Shown one piece after another: positions 50,075-60,470 of a stretch of DNA of 64,000 bases. The position numbers were made by a program, and so were the translations under genes. The stretch spans positions 615,373-679,372 of the forward strand of contig MNCI01002706.1 in NCBI GenBank assembly GCA_015680685.1, given 5' to 3'. Origin of the DNA: Gnetum montanum (lineage: Eukaryota > Streptophyta > Gnetopsida > Gnetales > Gnetaceae). Below the pieces are notes generated by a model. That model saw only the letters and a program-made list of their open reading frames with translations, did not search any database and had not been told where the DNA came from. Each line of letters starts with the position of its first letter. The stretch's first letter is position 1.

Positions 50075-51491
50075 TGTGAGGGAGGTAGTAGGTTTGGTGG
50101 TGGCCTGCTACCTTCTGCATAGTTTGGGGGCCATGGGGGCACAAGGAGTTCTTTGCTCCTTGTGTCTTTGGAACCATACTGGCATGGTAGTTTCATGCAA
50201 TAGTAAGAGGAGGCCACGACCTTCCTCATTACCCCACTTGGTAGGACTTTGCTTGGGAGGGTTGTGTAGTTCAATTTTATGTTGGGGGTTGATGAGTCGC
50301 AAGGTACCCCTACAGTCAACCATACGAATACGAGCGTTCACGCACGATTTGGTCGAACTTTGTGGACAGGCTAGTTGTGGTATCTAGATAGTTACACGTT
50401 GATCATAGTTCGTTGTCTTCCCACTTGGACTAGTATTTGCTTTGTCACGTATGGTTTAGTCCAGAGTGAGGCGTATGATGTGATCCTAAACTAGTGTTAC
50501 TCCTAGAGGCAATGGAAAATAATCTTAATTAAACTAATGAGCAATAGGAAATGAAGTCTAAGCTAGCCTAAGTGCGATGAACATCCGTTCCTTAATCATC
50601 CGTACACATCTTGGACCTCGTGCACGACTACTACTGGGATTACCAAGCGTAGATCCTAGGTATGCTGCTGGGTTACCAAGTAGTCACACTTAAATACTCG
50701 TGATTAAGTTGTACTCATTCCGCAGTTAACAACAAGAATAGTAAATGATGGTAAAGAAATATTAACTAAGAAAACAATGAATAGCAATAACAATTAAATA
50801 ATTAAAACTAAGTGAATGCTGCAATGATGAAGTAATCTTGATCTTTATTTTCGGTCATGTGCATGTCCAAGTACGTCACACTCAAATAAAGGTGCCATAC
50901 AATTACAAGCATCACACTGCGGGCATGCACTTGGGAAAATAGTCTAACTCCTACGGAAACAAAATGCAAGATCTTCGCTACGACTACTAGAAGGATACCT
51001 AAGTGTGGCGGAGGGCCACTTATTTATAGGCTAAAATAGGCTCTGCGTAAACGGGGCCACGTCGACGCGGCCGCGTATACAGGGCCCCGTATACGCAGCC
51101 TAGTCGATGCATCAACTGCTTAGCACTTCATTAGGGGTGTTAATCGGGTGTGTCATGGGACATGCTATGGGATGTTGTGTGTGCTCATAAGAGCACGACA
51201 CCAACTACTATTAGCACATGGTGATGAATTTGGAGGGTTCAGCTGGTAGTCCCCCGTGGTGTCCATGTGAGTGGAGCAAGGGAGTGCTATCTAGCTAGTT
51301 AGGATAATGTGTATATTGGATTTGAAACACTGCTTAGGATGCATGCTAACACTAACATGTTGTTTGTTGGCATGTGTTTTAGGATTGCTGGGTTGTTGAG
51401 GCATATTCCTCTTGAGTTTCGTCCTGATTTAGAATCTGCTTGGGAAACTCTTGGGGTGCTGGACAACGTTCTCAGGGACAATGTTGTTACA
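50075..51491 (+). repeat. Element A 3' LTR, split by a solo LTR
   Basis: The left part is 50075-50289 (TGTGAGGGAGGTAGTAGG…) and the right part is 51131-51491 (…CAGGGACAATGTTGTTACA). The 5' LTR has the uninterrupted text TATGTTGGGGTGTTAACC at the break. A purine-rich tract (AAGTGGGGTAGGA) precedes the LTR. Confidence 0.9.
50290..51130 (-). repeat. Solo LTR of family B (841 bp) inside the element A 3' LTR
   Basis: It is bounded by TGATGAGTCGC and GCACTTCA and aligns with the LTR of element B (19144-20020) in the same orientation. The host text TTGGGGGT on the left and TTAGGGGT on the right is duplicated (7/8). Near its right end is a GC-rich palindrome (GTATACAGGGCCCCGTATAC, about 51075-51094). 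Confidence 0.8.
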
Positions 51492-51496
51492 CCAAG

Positions 51497-51835
51497 TCTG
51501 GCTTTTCATTAACATGGTATATTTTGCTTTTATTGATTCATACCAATCTTTATTTTGCAAGGCTTCTTGCACACTCACGGGTTTTCCTACTCCTAATATC
51601 ATGACATGCTTTGTATTTGTCCTTTGTGTTATAAGCTTTTTTGTTTTTTAAACTCAAAACACCTACTTGCTTGTCAAGACTTTCATTTGTGGAGTGGGTT
51701 TAATAGGGTCCTAAGTTTGATTTTCATCAACATGTTATTTTTAGCATTTATTGCTTTATATCAATCTTTATTTTGCAAGGCTTCTTACACACTCATGGGT
51801 TTTGTTACTTTTAATATTATATATGACTGAGTCAT
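51497..51835 (-). pseudogene. Copia C, region before RT, duplicated
   Basis: On the minus strand it reads KPVSVQEALQNKDWYESIKA and KYTMLMKSQTW (51610-51500). That is the copia block EPxSFEEAxxxxxWxxAMxxExxxLxKNxTW. A second, more decayed copy lies at 51830-51700, about 210 bp away. ATCTTTATTTTGCAAGGCTT occurs near 51548 and again near 51763. Confidence 0.8.
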
Positions 51836-52120
51836 GTCAGAATGGTCTGATGAACTAAACAGCTTCCCACTTTTTAATCCATTTATGTGTTCCAACTTTG
51901 CTGGTCATGAATCTTTTAACTAATTTTTAACACACAAAAGTTGCTGATGTATGGTACAATCTAAGCAAAATCAAAGAAACATTACAAAATTTACCTTCTT
52001 ACTTTTTTTTCTATGACCTCAAACATCATGTTTGCAACCCGAAACTCCTATAGCTCCCATTTCAAGACTTCCATAAACTTTGTTATATGCAAAATCACAC
52101 CTATGTACTATTGAAGCTTG

Positions 52121-52132
52121 GTCTGATACCAT
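52121..52132 (-). promoter_or_regulatory. Copia C primer-binding site
   Basis: On the minus strand TGGTATCAGACC follows the end of an LTR-like region. It matches the initiator-Met primer site used by plant copia elements. It lies only about 290 bp from RT-side coding text, so gag and integrase are deleted. Confidence 0.65.
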
Positions 52133-52133
52133 T

Positions 52134-52720
52134 GTCTTGGAGAAAAAAAAAAAAAACAGTGGAACAAATAGACTAGAAAATTGATAGCATGCAAGAGAAT
52201 ACACAATGAAAACACTGCCAAAAAATCCTAAAGATAATGAATGAAATGGAAAACCAAGACTAGAATAAGAACAATGTTGATGCAAAAGAGCAAATAAAAA
52301 ACCAAGGTTTATGAGGTAAACCCTTAAAGAACAGAGTGAAATTTGGCTTGATAGTGGATTGCTTCATCAAAAGCACGATCTATTCTTTGTGTTTGTGACA
52401 ATCCAATAAGTTCTTCAGGTGAAAAAACATTGAACATTACATCATTCTAAATGAGCACTCTCAAGGTCATTTGTCATATAATAAGTTCTATATGTTTTTC
52501 ACAAATATGTACTTGAGATTGAGATCCATATTATACGGGGAACTAAATTAAACACATATATGATATAGTTTTTGTATTCTTACGTCGATACAAGCTGGAA
52601 GAGGGGGAAAGCAAGTTGGAATGAAAGCTAGGTTAGCCTACAAGACCATATTTACCAATTAAACAAGAGAGCTACAAGATTTAGCTTTACATTCATAACA
52701 TAGATTCCTCCTCCAAAATG
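52134..52720 (-). repeat. Copia C 5' LTR
   Basis: It lies directly next to the primer site and aligns with 6990-7620. The outer edge is approximate. Confidence 0.55.
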
Positions 52721-53210
52721 TAACCGGTAAGTGTAAGTTCCCTTTAAGTATTATAAAGTCCATTTCACTACAGCTGAATATGTTGAGCCTAGATTACTTA
52801 TGAATTGGCTTACGATACGAACACCCTGCACAGAGTCCACAATGTTGAATGCTTGTTTTTATCTTTATATACTTCACTTTTAGTAACTTCTAATTTGGGG
52901 ACAAGTTTAATGAATATTTATTAAATTTTGTCAACAAGGATTAAAATTGTTATTATAGTTTAATATTTTGTAATATATAATTTTGATTTTTGAATTTCTT
53001 ATCTGAAATAAACTATAAATATTTTAGTTTATTATTTTGGAATTTTTTTTGGTAAACGTTGCCATTTTTGTACTTTTCAAAAAAGTCAGCACCAACCTTT
53101 TAATTATTGATTTGATCATTCCAGAACTTATAATTATGTTTCATAAGTTATTGATTTTTAGGACTACATTTTGTAGATTAATAATGCGCCCCTCCACATT
53201 TATCTATATT
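52721..53210. other. AT-rich sequence, no gene seen
   Basis: This AT-rich stretch has no recognisable feature. Confidence 0.4.
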
Positions 53211-53260
53211 CTTCATGTCATCTGATGGGGTTGCCTAGTCTCTTCTTCTTTGCTGTACCT

Positions 53261-53273
53261 GGCTTTGATACCA
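53261..53273 (-). promoter_or_regulatory. Second primer-binding-like site, probably of another LTR element
   Basis: On the minus strand TGGTATCAAAGCC follows ATCACA. The form (LTR end, then TGGTATCAxAGCC) suggests an LTR occupying the sequence above 53275 on the minus strand. I could not find its other end or a second copy. Confidence 0.4.
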
Positions 53274-53599
53274 TGTGATCCTGTAAGCAACTTTTTTTTT
53301 ACAAGGATAAATATATTTTTGAAATCAGTCAATGCATTGAAACCATGAATGAAGAGAAAGATGGAAATTGGCTCGAAGACGACTTTTGATGCGAAGTTGT
53401 GTAACATGCACAAATAACCATAATTGCTATTGATGTAAAAAAGCCTTTCAAACTGTCTTACCCTCTTGTGATGGGAATCGTCACGTTTTAATTCTTGGAT
53501 TACATAACTCATCAATTTACATAATAAATTGTTGTGAAGAAATGAATTTGAAATAACTTTTGCAAAACAAAAACATAATTTTGAAAAAAAAAACATAAT

Positions 53600-54360
53600 A
53601 AATACCAGAAAAAGCTAAACTTTGGAAGTTGTTCAAACCAATGCACTTGCTTCAACTTGTTGGTCTTTACCTTTATGATCTGTTTGGAATACAAATTCTT
53701 TGGGAAACAATCCATGTCTATTCCTTTGCAACACTTGAATGATTGAATGAAGTTACTGTTAATATGTTGATATCCTTTTGGTTTTATTCAACTTTTTGGG
53801 GAAGTTGGTGAATTGGATTGCTCTCTTGGATGAGCACCTTTTTGTATCCATTGATGAGGCATCAAGTGGCCGTTTTATATCTCTATGTAAGCCCAAATGC
53901 ATGGATTTATTTGTGTGCACTTAAACTTATAGTTTGGGCTTATTTCAGAAGTATGGTGATGTATACTTGGTGCGCTCAAAATTATCTTTGATTTTTGATT
54001 TCGTTTAATGTAAGAGCTTCTCCTCCTCTCTTGGGTAAGGGTGCACTTTATTTTCTTTGGTATTTCTGAGTCATCTCTTCACTGTGCAGTGAGACTCTAT
54101 CCCAATGCTACCATGCTTTTGCAGGTCAGAATCATTTGGTTGACATAGTTAAGTGTTTGCGTGATGAATAAAGCTCATTTTGGTTTCCTTAAATTTTCTA
54201 ATTTTATTTTATTGAACCTTGACAAAGACATCTCATTAATAAATTTATTTAATTTCATTGTTATAGATAGATTAATATAGTTGTGTAGAGCTTTGCGATG
54301 ATTTTGCCTTTTCCAAAGAGGTCATACCTACATGGAATAGTTTTGGGCTATCGAGGGTGT
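53600..54360. other. No recognised gene
   Basis: T-rich sequence, possibly LTR or internal sequence of the element with the primer site at 53261. Nothing further can be supported. Confidence 0.35.
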
Positions 54361-54382
54361 GATTGAGAAGATTTTATTGCTT

Positions 54383-54545
54383 TTGTGTGTCAATGTCACA
54401 CTTGTCCCATAAGGGATTGCAGAGAATATGCATGTGTTACATCATATCTATGTTGTGCTTGTCCCGTAAGGGACTGTAATGTGAAGGTGTGTTTTATTTT
54501 TTCGTGTATGAATGTTATACCTATCGCGTAATGGATTGCAAGGAG
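54383..54545. repeat. Three-unit degenerate tandem repeat with small hairpins
   Basis: Units begin with GTGT and hold AATGTCACACTTGTCCCATA (first), TGTTGTGCTTGTCCCGTAAG (second) and AATGTTATACCTATCGCGTA (third). The core GTCCC-TAA-GGGA element sits at 54404, 54461 and 54523 (periods 57 and 62). In the second unit GTCCC and GGGAC can pair over a GTAA loop. Confidence 0.75.
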
Positions 54546-55248
54546 TTTAATTATTATTTTATTATTTATATTTACATAAAATTATAAAAAATATAAAAAT
54601 ATCATTTTCTTGTGGCAACATAGGTTCTTGCACTTGTATCATATGTATCATAATATTTTTATTTATTAAATGCAACGATATCCACAAGTAAACTTTGCAA
54701 TTCACATTCTTGTTGTCTCTTATGCTTATGACTTGTTTGCTACACATATTGTTGATAGACCCCTAGTGATCTCGGCCATGGGGCCCTATCATTGGCACTA
54801 TTATCATGGAAGGCATTTGTGAATTACTTGTTTTACTTGTACATTCACGAATTTTCTTTTATTTCCTTTTTTTGCAGAAAATTCGGGAAGTTTATTAGAA
54901 AAATGCATCAACGAGTATGTACAGCATGTTTTCCATTAAGGCTTGGAGCCAGAGGGATCCAACACCTCCCAACCCCCACAAAATGGGGATACAGAAAACT
55001 CCCCTCCCCCTCGCCTCCCCTCCCCAACCCCCCAAAACAACCCCACAAAATCAGGGTAGTCGATGCCCGTACCCCCCAAGACAACCCCCCAAAACCCATC
55101 ACCATAGAACTAATGGCCAATGTCAAAATGACATTCAAAAGACAAGGCAGTCAACCCCTTCCCCTACCCAATTCCCTAGCTAGACAAGAAATTAGATTAT
55201 CTGACCAAAACCGCACCACCCCCTCCCCAAGAATCTCATTGCACGCAA

Positions 55249-55530
55249 TTATAAGCAATTTGGCAGTTGAGTGCATGTACAAAAGGCCCGCTCTTGGGCA
55301 TGCACTGCGCCCAACACATCATGATGCCTCTCTGAGTCCACAAAAGCCGTAGCCTCTTGGAAAGACTTAAACACTTGTTCCTTCCTAGCATGCTCAGTGG
55401 TTGTCCCTTTTCCATCCGGGTGTAGATCGTGCCCTTTATGCCTAATATGCCATCTAAGCGCATGCCAATTTGTATTGCACCCAATGTTTAGCACACGTAG
55501 GGGCAACACCCTTGCCATAACCACATACAC
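55249..55530 (-). CDS. L6 J-like domain, intact frame with HPD
   Basis: This is an uninterrupted 93-codon frame. Helix I region LRVLNIGCNTNW, helix II HALRWHIRHKGHDL, HPD at 55422-55414, loop GKGTTTEHARKE, helix III VFKSFQEATAFVDSERHHDV then LGAVH. Spacing from the LxI motif to HPD and from HPD to the F-x-x-A helix fits a J domain. The coiled coil precedes it as in L3, with a short gap. L6 as a whole cannot be autonomous because the RT core is missing. Confidence 0.7.
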   Translation of the reverse strand: MYVVMARVLPLRVLNIGCNTNWHALRWHIRHKGHDLHPDGKGTTTEHARKEQVFKSFQEATAFVDSERHHDVLGAVHAQERAFCTCTQLPNCL

Positions 55531-55559
55531 ATACCTTGTTCATGGGTGCAATCCAGCTG

Positions 55560-55870
55560 TAGCTAAATCTAGGTGGCCTCCTCCTCCTCCCTAGCACACT
55601 GCTCTTGCTCCGCCTTATCTTGCAACTCGTGGAGCCATGCCTCCTCTTGGAGTTGTGCCCTTATTATCTCCTGTAGCTCCAACTCCAAGGTATTTCTAGT
55701 TGCGGCCTCAACGAGATCGCGTTGTCTTTGCACTTCTCACATGGCCTCCTCTTGCTACCTCCTAAAGTCTTCCTCTTGTTCCGCCCATTGATGTAGCTAG
55801 ATTGACCTCTCCTCCTAAAGCTTCAATGAATGCATAACTTCCTGCATCAACAGAATTTGATCTTGGATGT
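55560..55870 (-). pseudogene. L6 coiled coil
   Basis: Minus-strand text reads QWAEQEEDFRR, EVQRQRDLVEAATRNTLELE and LQEEAWLHELQDKAEQEQCA, with stops between. The Glu/Gln/Leu-rich heptads mirror the L3 coiled coil. It follows RT text (QDQILLMQEVMHSL) without the 2.2 kb that separates them in L3. Confidence 0.65.
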
Positions 55871-56889
55871 ATCTACCCTAAACAAAACCCGCTTGGTTGG
55901 GCCCCACCAAACATGGCATGAGAGGCCGCATCCTAGCCACCAACATTTTTGTGAAAAGGCATAATAGGAAGTTGCAGATCCCAATTGGTCTGAATTGCAA
56001 AGGATTTGTAGGACAATTAGACTTCAATATCATCACAATTCAAGAACAGTTAATTTCTTTGCGAACTTGTCGTCACCTTAGCATCTTGTTGAAAGCATCC
56101 AATAGATTCTCCCCCATAACATTGATGAAAGCTTTAAAGTATTCCATTGGCCAGCCATTCGGCCTAGGCACTTTGTTGGGTTTCATTGAATCCAAAGCCT
56201 CCTCTAACTCCCGTCTAGAGAAGGGGGCCAAAAGTTGCTAATTGTCCTCATCTGACAAAATCGACTGAATCGAAATAGAAAGGGGATTCACTGGCCTTTT
56301 CCCCCAAAGCTTGGACCAAAACTCAAGGAGAATCTTCGCAATCCCTTGACCATCATTAGTGTCCTGATCCTATGCAGTGAGATTGTGAATCTTCTTAGAC
56401 AAATTTGCTAAGTTGGCTGCTATGAAGAAAAACTATGTATTTCTGTCCACATCCTTCAACCACCTCTATCTACCCGCTGCCTCTAGTAAGCCTCTACATC
56501 CTTCTTTAACTCATGGATCCGTGCCAAGACTACACCTTCCACCTTATTTAAATCCTTTCCCACCTCCTGCTCTTTTTGAATTTTTGAGAGACGTTGCAAG
56601 AGTTCCCCCCAGATCGATTGAAAAGAGTATCTATTCGCTCCAATCAACTTCCTCAATGCCTGCTTGAGCTGAGACAACTCCCTCTTTAAAAATTCTCGAG
56701 GCTCCACTCTCTTCGAGCAAGACCCCCAAATATTCTCCAGCAACAGCAGTAGCCATGGCTTATGAATCTAGTATCGCTCGAATTGAAAAGAAGCTGCCCT
56801 CCTCGGGGAGGTGTCACCCATGCAACATAGAATAGACCAATGATCCAAAGCCACTCGCTCTTGCCCTTTTGCCACCACCCCTTGGTCAT

Positions 56890-57400
56890 CAGAATTTGGA
56901 AGTTGACCCACACCCGATCAATTTTTGTCATAATCCACTCCCTTTCCCACCGCCAATTACTCCATGTGAATTGACATCCACGAGGTCATGGTTGCCAAGG
57001 AACTATAGAAATTCCTATGTGCTCGGAGGGTCTTGAGCATCCCGATCTGGTTTATCCCCACCCGTAGAGCCTTTGGTTGAAATTGCCAATGAGGATCCAA
57101 TGTTTCCTCTCAATGTTGGGCCCCATAGAAGTTCGTGAGCTAGAGCTTAGAATCTATGAGGAGCACTGTGATGCTCCACTACCACCTATCCATCAACTCA
57201 AAATGCCCACAGGAGAGTAAGGCCAATCAACCAACACATCCCCAACACTCAACAGTTTGAACCTTCCACCTCGACCATTGAAGCTAGTGAGACTCTAGAG
57301 TTTGGTTTCCTGCAAACAAACAACATCACACTTTTCTCTATACACCATTTCTTTTAGGGTACTTCGTTTATAAGGGGTACCCTGTCCTCTGCAATTCCAT
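56890..57400 (-). pseudogene. L6 APE endonuclease remnant
   Basis: Minus-strand broken frames give HEDPLMELQRTGYPL-like text near 57400, VCLQETKL (57310), IGDFNQRLY-like text (57080) and TKIDRVWVNFQILM (56931 on). Order and spacing match L3. Confidence 0.65.
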
Positions 57401-58315
57401 GAGAGGATCCTCATGGTTGGCTTGGAGTACATTTTCAGTAAACCTCCTTGAGGGTGGGCTGCACCCCCAAGTCAACCTCCAATTGTGTTTGCTTTTGCCA
57501 AGACACAAGGCCTAAAGGGCGACCCACCTTGGTCACCTCTAGGGAAACTGGAAAAAGGGATTTAGCCTTGACACCCATTTTTGTAATTTCCGCCACGAGA
57601 GGTAAGGTACCCCTTGGATAACTGTCACCCAATTCGAAAGAGTGGGGAGCTCCACCCTTGACCCTCTTCCTGCCCCCGAGTCACCCTTCATAGGGGAGCC
57701 TAAAGACCCCAAGGAACCACCCAAACTAGCCGATTTTGGAGACTACAATGACTCCAACAACCCCAACGATCTTGGCGACCTTGGTGGGGATTGCCCAACA
57801 ACAGCCTGCACAACAAACTTCACAGCCGGACTCGAGACTGAAGGCCCATTAGCAAGTGGCTCCTACCCCAAGTCACCACCATTTGCACCCACTAGCACTC
57901 TTCTATCAGCCCCTTTCCGCTTTGTGCCCTTGGTTGTTCCCCCAAGGGGCCATGCACCTTGAGCCCTTGACTAGGGTCCTAGAGCCTCCTGACCACCAAA
58001 TTTCTCCCCTTGAAATGATCCTCGGGCCCCCACCCCCAAGCCATCTGCACCTTGAGGTAGCCCCCTTAGGGGCCTCCCCTTTCAGGTGACAAACATCCAG
58101 CCATCCCCCCCTTTCTTGGGGCCTAGAGACTTCTGAGCCACCTTGCACTCTACAATTTGGTGGCTTGCTTTACCACAAGACCCATAGTGTCGAACTCCTA
58201 TGGCCTTGTTTGCCTATGGAATTGTGGTCACATTTTCATATTCAATATGCACCTTCTCCTCCCCCAAGGGGAGATCAATGACAACTTCCTTAATCAAGTC
58301 CCCTAGGGACAATGA

Positions 58316-58750
58316 CTACCAAATGTAGAACCTGGTGAAGCCCATTTGTTCCAATGACCTTGTGGCGTGATCAAAAGAAATTAAGTCTCCAAAAAACCCA
58401 ACAAAAGTTTTAAGAAACTCTGCTGTCCAAATTTCCCATAGGATCCCGATGTCTGGATCCACATAGGAGCCCTCAAAAAGAGATTCGGGTTGCGATGGGC
58501 ACTCAACTACCAATGTGTTAGGGCCAGGCCTTGTGTGCCAAAAAACCATGGATCCCTCATTTAAACCTTGTCCTTGTTGGACTTTGTTGCGAAAACGAAG
58601 AGAAAGAAACTCCCGAGGAGCCTGCAAACCTTTGTAGGACCAGGCCCCCACCATGGTCACCCATTTCTTCACCAAATCTAAACTAGGGGCCACCCTTGCA
58701 AAAAAAAAAAAAAAAAAAAAAAAAAAACTTGCTAATGAGACTGCGTTCAA
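58316..58750 (-). CDS. L6 ORF1, DUF4283-like fragment with a poly(Phe) insert
   Basis: The open frame reads LDLVKKWVTMVGAWSYKGLQ, GSMVFWHTRPGPNTLVVECP, EIWTAEFLKTFVGFFGDLIS and FDHATRSLEQMGFTRFYIW, matching L3 ORF1. At its start lies a run of Phe codons from the A-run on the + strand (58700-58727), which is not in L3. Confidence 0.65.
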   Translation of the reverse strand: MNAVSLASFFFFFFFFFARVAPSLDLVKKWVTMVGAWSYKGLQAPREFLSLRFRNKVQQGQGLNEGSMVFWHTRPGPNTLVVECPSQPESLFEGSYVDPDIGILWEIWTAEFLKTFVGFFGDLISFDHATRSLEQMGFTRFYIW

Positions 58751-59289
58751 CTGTTTGCAACCCCACCTTGGATGGGGCCATGTGGAGCCTCATCCCACCA
58801 TCCATTTGCACGCACTCCTCAATGCCCCCATCACTAGGGTGCCAAGAAGGCCAACCCTGAAACTTGGCAACCTCCCTCGTTGTCCCCATTGGCAAAGCCC
58901 TTGATCCACCACCTTCACTTTAAGCCACATGCCCACACTCGAACTGCCAACTGTAGCAGCACCACCCTCGCCTCCACCTCTGCTTGCGCCTGCACCAGCC
59001 TAGACATCCTTGCCACATTCGCTTCCTTTGTCGAGACCATGTGCTGCATCTCTAAGATCCGCCTTTGCCATGCTCCCACCCATTTGGTTCTTCACATAAA
59101 TTTTCTTTTCTTTTCTTAGGTGTTGATTTTGTAGAAAATAAAGGACCAAATCAATCATGGCTAAATTGAACAATGAAAACAAATTGAAGCAAAAGCCTTA
59201 TTTGGTCCAAATCACCTTTAAAAACATGGTGAATAAAGCATCACCTATTGTGGTGAAATTTCATCAGGACAAACTAGGATGATGGCACA

Positions 59290-59472
59290 ATGGACATGGA
59301 AGATTTTGCAAAGAACCTAGGGAAGCTACACCTGCCGCCTTTGAGGAGGCTTTATCCAATCAAGGGCTCCATCGAGGATTTGACATATTACAAATCCATA
59401 TTGCCCCAACAATTAGATTATGTTGCTAATGAGAAGCAAGAGCTTCGTGATATGATTGTGGAGCAAGAGTAG
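59290..59472 (+). CDS. Short open frame before an LTR, possible gypsy pol/gag remnant
   Basis: It reads DFAKNLGKLHLPPLRRLYPI, EDLTYYKSILPQQLDYVANE and KQELRDMIVEQE, 60 codons, hydrophilic and helical at its end. It lies upstream of a long purine tract and the LTR-like repeat at 59877, so it is probably the 3' end of the coding part of element D. I do not recognise the family. Confidence 0.35.
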   Translation: MDMEDFAKNLGKLHLPPLRRLYPIKGSIEDLTYYKSILPQQLDYVANEKQELRDMIVEQE

Positions 59473-59698
59473 GAGCACATACATGCTGAGCAAGTAGAAC
59501 TTCTCTTAGAGACTCTTATTGCTACAACATGAATGATTCTAGGGGAAGGAGGTCCATGCATCTTCGGCTATGGTGCTTGAGCTATATTTGTAGTGATCTG
59601 AAGTAGTTTATCATTCCACATTTATCTTACCTTCATTTGAATGGAGGTTTTGATGCCTTGGATGAGCCATTGTTTCCATGGACCTACTAGGGTCAAAT

Positions 59699-59811
59699 TC
59701 ATGAAGAGAAGAGAAGAAAGAAAAGGAAAAGGAAAAGGAAAAGATAAGAAATAAGAAAAAAAAAACAATAAAAGAGAATTTTAGAAAAGAAAGAAAGAAA
59801 GAAAAAAAGAT
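59699..59811 (+). repeat. Long purine tract (possible polypurine region)
   Basis: About 110 bases of almost only A and G, including GAAAAGGAAAAGGAAAAGG and (GAAA)n. It ends about 65 bases before TGTAACACCC, the start of LTR-like repeat D. It could contain the polypurine primer, or be a simple repeat that expanded next to it. Confidence 0.6.
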
Positions 59812-59876
59812 CCCTTGTGGAGTGTGGTGAATGCTCTAATGCTCCGAGCTAATTGAATTGTTGAATGGGGATCTAG

Positions 59877-60470
59877 TGTAACACCCATCCATAGGAAGCA
59901 AGAGTTAACACTTAAGGCCCCCGACAAGCTAGCTGAAAATGCAAGGGTAAAACATTTTTTTTTTCCAAATAGTTGATCAATTATCAGAAATTCAACTTGC
60001 ATATAGACTGACATAGACAACTATTTTTTAAAATAAAGCATCACAAAGAAAATTGTATGATGCAAAGGATGACCCAATGATCTAGAGGGAAGAGAATGCC
60101 AATATAAGGATTGACATTTCTTAATACAATATGCATCCAAGGTGCAGTACAAAAGCAAAAACATCTAGAACTTAAAATCATATCCACAGCCATCTAACTT
60201 AGCAAAAAGCCAATTAATTCAATTCTTTCACTTACATCAATCTCTACATATATTCACAATATCATTGCCAATGATGCAATATTTAAGTTTCAACAAGCAA
60301 GAAAACTTAGAAACTAAATTGTACACATTAATAAACTTATTCACATAGACAGTTGGACAAGAATCACAAGAATCTTATGAATCAGTAGTTTACAAATCAA
60401 ATTATCAAAACTCTTAACAAAAGAATTGAAAACAACTACATCTAGTGTTAATTAACAAGTCGTAATGAGA
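59877..60470 (+). repeat. LTR-like repeat D, copy 2
   Basis: It starts TGTAACACCC and aligns with 27838-28560 (see that entry). A segment of about 70 bp present in copy 1 near 28205-28300 is missing here. Confidence 0.7.

Larger units (their letters stand above)
43776..51491 (+). mobile_element. Ty3-gypsy element A (chromovirus type), inserted in copia C
   Basis: The five-base target duplication CCAAG flanks it (43771-43775 and 51492-51496). It has a 5' LTR 43776-44337, a primer site next to it, gag, protease, RT, RNase H, integrase, a chromodomain-like block, and a 3' LTR 50075-51491 that itself carries an 841-bp solo LTR of family B. Both LTRs begin TGTGAG and end TTACA. The element is inactive. 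Confidence 0.93.
54861..59098 (-). mobile_element. LINE copy L6, minus strand, internally deleted
   Basis: In minus orientation: ORF1 (about 58900-58320), C-terminal ORF1 region (58300-57440), endonuclease (57400-56890), ORF2 linker (56880-56270), RT start (56260-55880, ending QDQILLM), then a direct join to the coiled coil (55860-55560) and the J-like domain (55530-55252). AATTTTCTTTT at 54850-54860 and 59099-59109 is a candidate 11-bp target duplication in low-complexity sequence. A run of about 27 A at 58700-58727 interrupts ORF1. Confidence 0.85.

Noticed and set aside
50290-51130. Five-base target duplication for the B solo LTR
   Set aside because: The last five left bases (GGGGT) and first five right bases (TTAGG) do not match; only an eight-base near-match is visible, so the exact ends remain uncertain.
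54792-55352. 186-codon plus-strand frame
   Set aside because: It is Pro/Thr-rich because it runs over the C-rich antisense of the L6 3' UTR and J-domain region; the minus strand holds the conserved protein.
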